28,571 nucleotides of DNA from CALWZE01 sp036644375 (lineage in GTDB: Bacteria; Bacillota; Clostridia; Oscillospirales; Ruminococcaceae). The position numbers and the translations under genes are program-made. The stretch's first letter is position 1; each line of letters starts with the position of its first letter. Below, piece after piece: positions 22,744-28,571 of this stretch. The DNA lies in the NCBI GenBank assembly GCA_036644375.1, contig JAVXQD010000028.1, forward strand, positions 1-28,571, read 5' to 3'. The notes under the pieces were generated by a model. It ran no database searches. It worked only from the letters and a program-made list of their open reading frames with translations, and was not told the DNA's origin.

Positions 22744-23364
22744 TCAGCATTGTTTTTTAGATGAATGTTTGTTAACAAAATCACACGATATCCCCATTAG
22801 AACACTTGCAATAATCGTACCTAACCCAAAGTTACCGCCAAATATAATTCCAAGCAGCACATAGATTGCGTTAAAAATCCAAATGCTGTATTTGTAAGAA
22901 AGTCCGGTAATTTTGCTTATTAGAATCATAACTCCGTCAGCCGGAGACGCACCAAAGTCAAAGCTCAGATATATTCCGATAAAAAATCCAAGCATCAAAG
23001 CACCCATTACATTCATCGCATGCCTTGCAATTAAACTCAAATCCTGCGTGAAAATCAGTTCTAACAGCCTCAGAGTAATGTCCATAGCCTTGCCCGTAAC
23101 CAAAAAGGAAATTATCGTTGCACCGTTTAATTTGCTTGTATTAAATACAAGCACCAACAGCAGCAAAACAGCGTTATTTATATACACCGCTGCTCCCTGT
23201 GTAATTTTAAAGCTTCTTGAAAGGCTCTGTGCAAAAAATGTTATTGGCTCTGCCCCCACATTTGCGAAACTCATAATGCCCATAGAAGCCCCGACAAAAA
23301 GCACTGCAAGAGCTGTCATCAGAGCTTTAATAAAAAAATTAGATTTACTGATTCTTTCTAACAT
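22744..23364 (-). CDS. YczE/YyaS/YitT-type integral membrane protein
   Basis: A 206-residue membrane protein with five to six helices. It matches the YczE-type family in its opening FVGASMGIMSFANVGAEPITFFAQSLS, the INNAVLLLLVLVFN helix and the SFDFGASPADGVMILI motif near residue 135, where the G-A-S-P-x-D-G element is a repeat of the N-terminal G-x-x-P motif. The family's transport or other role is unknown. The ATG at 23364 follows GAGGATTGG. It is the last gene on the minus strand, 58 bases after the TIM-barrel gene, but a terminator lies in that gap, so it may be made only by read-through or from a promoter that I cannot see. Confidence 0.8.
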   Translation of the reverse strand: MLERISKSNFFIKALMTALAVLFVGASMGIMSFANVGAEPITFFAQSLSRSFKITQGAAVYINNAVLLLLVLVFNTSKLNGATIISFLVTGKAMDITLRLLELIFTQDLSLIARHAMNVMGALMLGFFIGIYLSFDFGASPADGVMILISKITGLSYKYSIWIFNAIYVLLGIIFGGNFGLGTIIASVLMGISCDFVNKHSSKKQC

Positions 23365-23384
23365 TATCCAATCCTCTATATATG

Positions 23385-23416
23385 ATAAAAGCAGCGGTAC
23401 GCTCCGCTGCTTTTAT
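23385..23416 (-). terminator. Terminator between the TIM-barrel gene and the YczE-type gene
   Basis: Arms 23385-23397 and 23404-23416 pair perfectly over 13 bases (AAAAGCAGCGG / CCGCTGCTTTT core) with a 6-base loop. On the minus strand the stem ends in TTTTAT. It sits 5 bases after the upstream gene's stop codon. Confidence 0.78.
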
Positions 23417-23421
23417 ACTTA

Positions 23422-24288
23422 TTATTTATATGCTGTTGAGCCCTTTATTAAATCTGTTTTAAGAGGGCTGTTTCTTGTTTCCACCTGCGGCAATCTTCTA
23501 TCAATGGCTGCCAATCCAAATTCCATATCCTCAGCTGCTTCGTTTTCATTAAAGCAGCCAATACAAACCATATCCTGTTCCCTTATTGCATTGTAGGAGA
23601 AGTTCAGTCCCACGTATGGTGTTGTTCTTCCGGCAGCGCAGGGTTTTATAGTAATAACAGGTTTTTTGGCATTGTGAATTATCTTTGCAACACTTTCTAT
23701 TTCAACCTGCATCAAAAATCCCATACAATTAAATATTTGAATATATGTTTCAACATCATAATTGTTTTGATCGGTGAACTGAATGACCTCCGGCATATGT
23801 GCAGACAGCCCGGGTATCATTCCGTTTTCTCTGATCATATAAAGATAATCCGAAAGCCTGTCTATAGTTTGTGTTTTTTTGTTCAAGAGCTGTTCAACAC
23901 AGGAGTGAAGCGGGAGACAAAAGGAGGCGCCGTTTTGGGCGCATTTTTTTATTTCCAGCTCTGCTTCATGCCTTGCAATTGCTGTATCATCAACATTGAT
24001 AATAGGCTCATCAATTATGATCATCTTTTTGCCTGTTTTATCTTGCGCCAGCTTCACCGCTTTTTTTAGATTGGGATCAACGTTAAACAGACCCAAAACA
24101 CAATTTATGTCCTTTTCCAAAAACTTTTCAAATATCTGAGAGGTGGATTGCGCGTCACGATGATGTGTTTTTATCATCACGTCGCTTGCGCTGCCTCTGT
24201 GGCTGAATCCGGAAATCCAGTTGCATCCGATAATCATTCTTGGAAGAGATACTCCGCCAACCATTGTTCTGGGAAACATTTTTTCCAT
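23422..24288 (-). CDS. TIM-barrel protein resembling aldo/keto reductases, function unknown
   Basis: A 288-residue protein opening with MEKMFPRTMVGGVSLPRMIIGCNWISG. The pattern of alternating strands and helices, with GLSAHMPEVI and the C-terminal MVCIGCFNENEAAEDMEFGLAAI, recalls the aldo/keto reductase fold, in which GLSN...V and the late cofactor-loop E-x-x-E-N are landmarks. The usual NADPH-reductase catalytic Tyr/Lys set is not evident, so oxidoreductase activity is uncertain. Cys residues are frequent (CNW, CVLG, CAQNGASFC, CMG, CAAG). The frame extends upstream to 24312, overlapping the previous gene, but ATG 24288 has AAAGGAGT at ideal spacing and starts 10 bases after the MlrC-type stop, so it is tightly co-translated with it. 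Confidence 0.65.
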   Translation of the reverse strand: MEKMFPRTMVGGVSLPRMIIGCNWISGFSHRGSASDVMIKTHHRDAQSTSQIFEKFLEKDINCVLGLFNVDPNLKKAVKLAQDKTGKKMIIIDEPIINVDDTAIARHEAELEIKKCAQNGASFCLPLHSCVEQLLNKKTQTIDRLSDYLYMIRENGMIPGLSAHMPEVIQFTDQNNYDVETYIQIFNCMGFLMQVEIESVAKIIHNAKKPVITIKPCAAGRTTPYVGLNFSYNAIREQDMVCIGCFNENEAAEDMEFGLAAIDRRLPQVETRNSPLKTDLIKGSTAYK

Positions 24289-24298
24289 ATTTACTCCT

Positions 24299-25738
24299 TT
24301 AAATATCATCAAACGGATATATTGGGTGTGTCAAATTGTAATATTTAAGTTCTGTTACATTCTGATAGCTTTCTCCGGGAGTGTTTGCCATGATATATCT
24401 TTTTGTCATTTTTTTCAGGTCGGGATAAATGTACCCGAACTTTGTTACTAAAATTCTATAGTCATCAATCCGCAAATCGCATAAATCAAATGTAACTTTG
24501 TGAATAAAAGCAAACGGTTTGCTTGTTATAACAATATCAATATTGTCGCAGCTCACGAGTACGCCCTCACATTTTTTTGTAGGCGGATTAGTTTCGATGT
24601 CATAATCCATGATATCGAGCTTTCGCTTAGCCTGAACTTTAATTGAAATAGGCCGCGTCACTTCATCTATGTCAATACCGAGCAGCAGCTCGAATTCTCT
24701 GCCGACAGCTTCAATACATTTTTTGTATGCTAACGGGTCATATATTCCAACAACAAGTGCTTTGCATTCAGATTTATTGTATCGCAAAAGGGCATTTAAC
24801 AGGCTTAAGCTTCCACCGTTGGTTCCTGCTGTTGGATTGTCTCCCATATCTGTAACACAAACCGGATAAACGCTGCTGCTGATTGCATGAGCAATTGACC
24901 GGTCTGTATCAAACGATTCCATTTCAAATTTAAAGTCTCTGCGTTTTGAAAAAGCAAAGTCGGCAATTTCCTTTGCTTTGTTTTCACAATAATCGTTATA
25001 CTTAGTGTCAGACGGCACTATTGCGACGGTTGCCGAGGTTCTCGCCGCATCTGCCCACGCAAATCCAATGAACATGCTTGCACATTCAACCGCTTTATCC
25101 TCGTTCTCAAGTTGCTCAAGTTTTGCTATTATGTCTTTGAACGGATATGTAGTTGTAGCGGCCATTTCGCCCGGAAATATCATTGGGATTTTCACCATTT
25201 GAGTACGCGGTTTTTCTCCCCTGCCAATAGCTTTCACAAGAGCTGCAGCTGTTCTTCTGTATGTGTCTGTCTGATCGGTATGAGGGGCAGTATGGTAACA
25301 TCGAAAGATATTTACTATTTCAGAAAAATTTTCTTCTATATTCCCATGCAAATCCATTCCAAGCGCTATTACGCAATTCTCGCCAACCAATTTTCTTATT
25401 TCCGACATCAAGCGCAATTCGCCTGACCCTATGTTCTCGACGCTCATTGCACCATGGCAAAACATCCATATACCGTCTAAATCGGATTCGTTTTTTATTA
25501 TGTCTAAAATTTTCTGTTCAAAGTATTTATAAGTTTCTTCTTTAACTTTGCCATATGACTGAGCATTTGCATACAAACCGGGCACAATTTTTATTCCTGC
25601 ATTTTCGAAAATATCCTTTACCGGCAAATTATCAATAACATCCTGTCCCTCAAAAACTTCAAACATTTCTGTTGTCGTAAAATTCGGGCAAAAATCATTT
25701 GACTCATGTGCAAATGCACCAATAAGGACCTTTTTCAT
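24299..25738 (-). CDS. MlrC-like M81-family metallopeptidase-type protein
   Basis: A 479-residue protein of the M81/MlrC family, named after the enzyme that cleaves linearised microcystin and annotated in many genomes as a putative zinc hydrolase. It shows the N-terminal GAFAHESNDFCP motif, FCHGAMSVEN near 90-100, GMDLHGN near 147-153, CYHTAPHTDQTDT and the C-terminal domain start VTDMGDNPTAGTNGGS. These histidines and aspartates are the presumed zinc ligands. Most members sit in catabolic clusters and are not microcystinases, so the name should not be taken as function. It lies between the alcohol dehydrogenase and the TIM-barrel gene. The ribosome site is AAGGTGAG. A hairpin lies upstream at 25762-25800. 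Confidence 0.88.
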   Translation of the reverse strand: MKKVLIGAFAHESNDFCPNFTTTEMFEVFEGQDVIDNLPVKDIFENAGIKIVPGLYANAQSYGKVKEETYKYFEQKILDIIKNESDLDGIWMFCHGAMSVENIGSGELRLMSEIRKLVGENCVIALGMDLHGNIEENFSEIVNIFRCYHTAPHTDQTDTYRRTAAALVKAIGRGEKPRTQMVKIPMIFPGEMAATTTYPFKDIIAKLEQLENEDKAVECASMFIGFAWADAARTSATVAIVPSDTKYNDYCENKAKEIADFAFSKRRDFKFEMESFDTDRSIAHAISSSVYPVCVTDMGDNPTAGTNGGSLSLLNALLRYNKSECKALVVGIYDPLAYKKCIEAVGREFELLLGIDIDEVTRPISIKVQAKRKLDIMDYDIETNPPTKKCEGVLVSCDNIDIVITSKPFAFIHKVTFDLCDLRIDDYRILVTKFGYIYPDLKKMTKRYIMANTPGESYQNVTELKYYNLTHPIYPFDDI

Positions 25739-25761
25739 TATCTCACCTTTTATAATGTCGC

Positions 25762-25800
25762 AAGCAGGACACTTTTCGTCATTTGAAAAGTGTCCCGCTT
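25762..25800 (-). repeat. Intercistronic hairpin between the dehydrogenase and MlrC-type genes
   Basis: Arms 25762-25777 and 25785-25800 pair over 16 positions with one A/C mismatch and a 7-base loop. On the minus strand no U-run follows, so read-through is expected. It may adjust relative expression along the operon. Confidence 0.6.
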
Positions 25801-25811
25801 ATCTCAAAAAA

Positions 25812-26789
25812 TCATTTTGTAAATAAAACAGCGCCCTTTATGTAATTATCCCCCTTGTCCACAGCTCTTTGGAACATGGCTTCCATCGCTTTCGCGTCCC
25901 TATAATACGCCGTATGGGTTATGAACTTGCCCGGATCATATATGCCTCTTTTTATAAGCTCATACGTTCTGGGCAAGATTTCGTTGTAGTGCGCGTTGCT
26001 CATCGGTGAAAGGTTGAGCACGGTAAGTCCGCCAAGATGCCATTTTGTTCCGTCAAAGGTAACCTTGCCACGATGAAAACTGCCGATAACAAGCTTCCCT
26101 GCCTGTTTTGTCATTGAATCCGCAAGGTGGAATCCGGAATCCGATGCACCGAAATCAATTACGATATCAGCACCGCCCTTTGCAATAATGTCTGCGATCG
26201 CCTTTTTGCCCTCATCACTCTCGGGGTCATAAACCTCGGTTGGACCATATTCCAACGCCATTTTTCTTCTGTCCTCACGAAGCTCAAAAACAGTGATTCT
26301 TCCCGCTTGAGACCCATTTGTAAGTCCCATCAAGGTTAGCTGCCCCATATATCCCGCTCCGACAAGAACAACGTGATCCCCCGCTTCAATCTGCGCTTTA
26401 TTAAGAAGATTGACGACACAGCAGTTAGGTTCAATAACAGCTTTTGCCCAATCCTCGGTGTCATCGGGAAGCTTCACAATGCAGTCGGATTTAAGGGTAA
26501 CATATTCGCACATCATCTCGTTGCTGCCTGATGCACAGAACACCTTGTCTCCAACCTTAAAATCTGATACACCTTCTCCGATTTTTTCGATAATGCCCAC
26601 GCCCTCATGCCCGATAATATAAGGCATTTCGCCCGGGGCATTTACTCCCCTATACAGCCATGAATCCCAGCAGCAAACGCCGCAAGCCATAGTTTTGACC
26701 AAAACCTCGTCGTACTTGGGCTCTTGAACCTCAAAAGGTAGGATACCAAGCTTCATATATTCGGTAACGAATACGCCATCTGCTTTCAT
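25812..26789 (-). CDS. Zinc-dependent medium-chain alcohol/polyol dehydrogenase
   Basis: A 325-residue MDR-superfamily oxidoreductase. Catalytic zinc ligands are visible as C36 in ACGVC, H61-E62 in GHEGVG and a further acidic residue in VIEPNCC near 119. The Rossmann motif VGAGYMG at 143-149 binds NAD(P). The four-cysteine structural-zinc lobe present in classic alcohol and sorbitol dehydrogenases is missing: the chain passes directly from FCASGSNEMMCEYV to the next strand, which explains the shorter length. Such enzymes oxidise secondary alcohols of sugars, polyols or inositols, which fits the sugar-type transporter upstream. The ribosome site is AAAGGAGA, and the start is 20 bases after the ThuA-type stop. 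Confidence 0.9.
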   Translation of the reverse strand: MKADGVFVTEYMKLGILPFEVQEPKYDEVLVKTMACGVCCWDSWLYRGVNAPGEMPYIIGHEGVGIIEKIGEGVSDFKVGDKVFCASGSNEMMCEYVTLKSDCIVKLPDDTEDWAKAVIEPNCCVVNLLNKAQIEAGDHVVLVGAGYMGQLTLMGLTNGSQAGRITVFELREDRRKMALEYGPTEVYDPESDEGKKAIADIIAKGGADIVIDFGASDSGFHLADSMTKQAGKLVIGSFHRGKVTFDGTKWHLGGLTVLNLSPMSNAHYNEILPRTYELIKRGIYDPGKFITHTAYYRDAKAMEAMFQRAVDKGDNYIKGAVLFTK

Positions 26790-26809
26790 TTTTGTTCTCC
26801 TTTATTAAA

Positions 26810-27544
26810 TTACTTGGAAGCCCACAAGAATCCTCTTCTTGTCATCTCCGCAACTTGAGGAATGTCGAATATATTGTCCTTATGACCCATAGATGTATAG
26901 AAAACCCGTCCTTTACCCCAAAGCTTTGTGTAAGCAATCGGCATAGATACAATCCCGTTAGGGCTATGAGGTCCGATTGTCTCTACCTGCGTTGTGGCAA
27001 GAACATTGACGCACGGGTCAAGCTGGAGATAATATTGCTCAGTATGTACATCGAAATCTTCAAGGCCCTCAACTATCGGCGAGGAACATCCTTTTTTAAA
27101 GTTCACAGTATAATCACTGTCAAATGCACCCTCAGGATTAGGATAGTACTTTTTAACATATTCCAGATTTTCAGGTGACAAATCAGAAATATGATGATAC
27201 CAATCTGAACCCGGATGTGAAACCCATTGACTTCCTGTCATAAATTGATATTCAATATTCCATCTGAATGAATCGCACATTCCACCGTGGCAGCCTGCGA
27301 GACCAACTCCTGATATAACAGCATCCGAAAGATGGAAGCAGTGCCTGTCCTCCATATTTCCCTGTGTCCAAAGCGGAATAATCAGGTCCATTGATTTCAA
27401 AAATTCTTCGTCCTCGAGGCGATCCATTGACGGTTCTCTGATAACCTCAAAATTTTCCTTCTCCAACATCCTCTTAAAACGCGCACTGACTTTTTCGGGC
27501 TCATGTCCGTCCCATCCGCCATAGAAAATAAACGCCTTTTTCAT
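26810..27544 (-). CDS. ThuA-like (trehalose utilisation) domain protein
   Basis: A 244-residue protein with the class I glutamine-amidotransferase-like fold of ThuA. Family blocks are KKAFIFYGGWDGHEP at the start, DLIIPLWTQGNM, GVGLAGCHGGMCDSF (the ThuA equivalent of the nucleophile elbow, reading G-C-H-G-G), and the late WGKGRVFYTSMGHKDNIF with the highly conserved Y-x-S-x-GH. ThuA proteins act in sugar catabolism, in Rhizobium on trehalose-type disaccharides, and are common in clusters for keto-sugars. The frame begins at a TTG (27562), but ATG 27544 follows AAAGGA and fits the family. It lies 32 bases after the permease stop, so it belongs to the transporter operon. Confidence 0.87.
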   Translation of the reverse strand: MKKAFIFYGGWDGHEPEKVSARFKRMLEKENFEVIREPSMDRLEDEEFLKSMDLIIPLWTQGNMEDRHCFHLSDAVISGVGLAGCHGGMCDSFRWNIEYQFMTGSQWVSHPGSDWYHHISDLSPENLEYVKKYYPNPEGAFDSDYTVNFKKGCSSPIVEGLEDFDVHTEQYYLQLDPCVNVLATTQVETIGPHSPNGIVSMPIAYTKLWGKGRVFYTSMGHKDNIFDIPQVAEMTRRGFLWASK

Positions 27545-27576
27545 TTTTTTGTTTCCTTTCAAATATGTTGTGTTTT

Positions 27577-28533
27577 TTACTTTTGGATTGCTCTCGCTCT
27601 GACAATGTCAAATAAAACCGCAATAATAATCACGACACCCAACGCTACCTTTTGCCAATAGGCGTTGACACCAAGAAGATTCAATCCATTGTTCACAAAT
27701 CCCCACGCCAATGCACCGGCAAGGGTGTTGAGCATACTGCCCTTAAATGTGCCGCCGATATAAACAGCAGCCAGTGCCTGAAGTGAGAGATCGCCGCCTG
27801 AGCTTGGCTGCCCCGAAGACATTCGTGAAGCCTGCACAATACCTGCAAATGCAGCACAGAAGCCACAAATTGTGAATATCAGAATTTTTGTTTTCTTAAC
27901 ATTCAGTCCGGAAAGCTTTGCCGCTTCAGGATTTTCACCAACAACAATTACACTTCGTCCAAACGGTGTATACTTGAGCACTACGGCACCAATTGCGAAA
28001 AAGACAAGCATCAGAATAACGGGAACAGGGATGGTGTTTGCGATATATCCACGTCCGAGAACAAGGAATGAATCCGGTAGTCCCGTCACAGGCATGCTGC
28101 CTGTAGTAACAAGTATTAAACCTTGAATTATGTACTGGATACCAAGACTTCCAATGAACGCCGGTATTCTCCAGAAAGTTACAATGCTTCCCGTTATTGT
28201 TCCGATAACAATCCCCACAGCAAGCGCAATAAGAATTGCAGGAACAACCGGTACGTTGAATTTCGTCATCAGCAACGCCGTGTTGCATCCCGCAAAGGTC
28301 GACGCCATACCTGTACTAAGATCTATTTCACCTCCGAGCACAACAAAGGACGCACCCAGAGCAATTATTGATACAACACAGGTTTGTCTTAAAACGTTAA
28401 TAATGTTATCCCATGTCAGAAACGTGTCTGTAAAAATTGTGAGAATGATTGCTACAACAATAATCAGCAGCCACGCACCCATGTCGCTTGCTATTCCAAG
28501 CAATCGGGAAATTGGATTTCTTTTTTTAGTCAT
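27577..28533 (-). CDS. Sugar-type ABC transporter permease (RbsC-like, BPD_transp_2)
   Basis: A 318-residue permease with about ten membrane helices of the ribose/galactose/inositol type. Diagnostic blocks are ALGASFVVLGGEIDLSTGM near residues 58-76, IPAFIGSLG in mid-protein, and VVGENPEAAKLSGLNVKKTKI, the cytoplasmic loop (G-x-N-x-x-A-x-x-S-G) that couples to the ATPase. The late AVYIGGTFKGSM and LNLLGVNAYWQ are also standard. The ATG at 28533 shares its A with the stop of the preceding gene, and GGAGG lies within that gene's end, so the two are translationally coupled. The substrate is unknown; downstream genes suggest a sugar or polyol. Confidence 0.92.
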   Translation of the reverse strand: MTKKRNPISRLLGIASDMGAWLLIIVVAIILTIFTDTFLTWDNIINVLRQTCVVSIIALGASFVVLGGEIDLSTGMASTFAGCNTALLMTKFNVPVVPAILIALAVGIVIGTITGSIVTFWRIPAFIGSLGIQYIIQGLILVTTGSMPVTGLPDSFLVLGRGYIANTIPVPVILMLVFFAIGAVVLKYTPFGRSVIVVGENPEAAKLSGLNVKKTKILIFTICGFCAAFAGIVQASRMSSGQPSSGGDLSLQALAAVYIGGTFKGSMLNTLAGALAWGFVNNGLNLLGVNAYWQKVALGVVIIIAVLFDIVRARAIQK

Positions 28534-28571
28534 CAATCTTTTCCTCCAACTGCATACTCAGTAATCAGGCT
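28533..28571 (-). CDS. C-terminal end of probable sugar ABC transporter ATP-binding protein
   Basis: Only the last 12 codons are inside the window (ending ITEYAVGGKD). The identity is inferred from position, since RbsA-type ATPases normally precede RbsC-type permeases, and from the one-base stop/start overlap. The GGK/GGE-type ending is compatible with RbsA proteins. No motif of the ATPase itself can be seen. Confidence 0.45.
   Translation of the reverse strand, partial: SLITEYAVGGKD

Noticed and set aside
24299..25738. Annotation as microcystinase
   Set aside because: Only family-level motifs are shared; the operon context is sugar-type catabolism and nothing suggests a cyanotoxin substrate.

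Overview
The window looks like chromosomal DNA from an anaerobic, Clostridia-like member of the Bacillota. The grounds are strong GGAGG-type ribosome sites, consensus sigma-A promoters, a lipobox substrate-binding protein, DppBCDF, PepT, GPH and YczE family proteins, and U-tailed hairpin terminators. No rRNA, tRNA, insertion sequence or CRISPR array was seen. Taxonomy is inferred from gene families only.

Layout. (1) 1-2509, minus: start of a type I-C CRISPR-Cas operon, cas3 followed by the truncated cas5c. (2) 3045-6936, plus: an SLC13/DASS-type carrier, a GPH sugar:cation symporter and a uroporphyrinogen-decarboxylase-like (URO-D-like) protein. (3) 7325-10794: a two-helix membrane protein with a TPR-like tail, a convergent DUF4143-type ATPase with a palindrome over its promoter, and a second URO-D-like gene behind a perfect consensus promoter. 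(4) 10906-12209, minus: an unannotated 44-residue membrane peptide with its own promoter and terminator, and an AraC-type regulator. (5) 13011-22068, plus: a complete Dpp/Opp peptide ABC transporter, a TPR protein, three RidA domains in two genes, and peptidase T. (6) 22452-22655, plus: a 67-residue protein with its own promoter and a GTG start. (7) 22744-28571, minus: the end of a probable sugar ABC ATPase, an RbsC-like permease, a ThuA-like protein, a zinc alcohol dehydrogenase, an MlrC/M81 protein, a TIM-barrel (aldo/keto-reductase-like) protein and, beyond a terminator, a YczE-type membrane protein.

How the genes may work together. Region 5 reads as peptide scavenging: import by DppABCDF, cleavage of tripeptides by PepT, and an attached set of divergent RidA proteins whose ligand is unknown. 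All three RidA domains carry Gly where archetypal RidA has its substrate-binding Arg. Region 7 reads as uptake of a sugar-like compound followed by oxidation and further processing, in a gene combination I cannot match to a named pathway. The two URO-D-like proteins share an His-x-Asp motif in place of the His-x-Cys zinc motif of MtaA-type methyltransferases, so they form a divergent branch of unknown chemistry. Regulatory signals are unusually readable in this window, and several promoters fix the start or confirm the existence of small genes.
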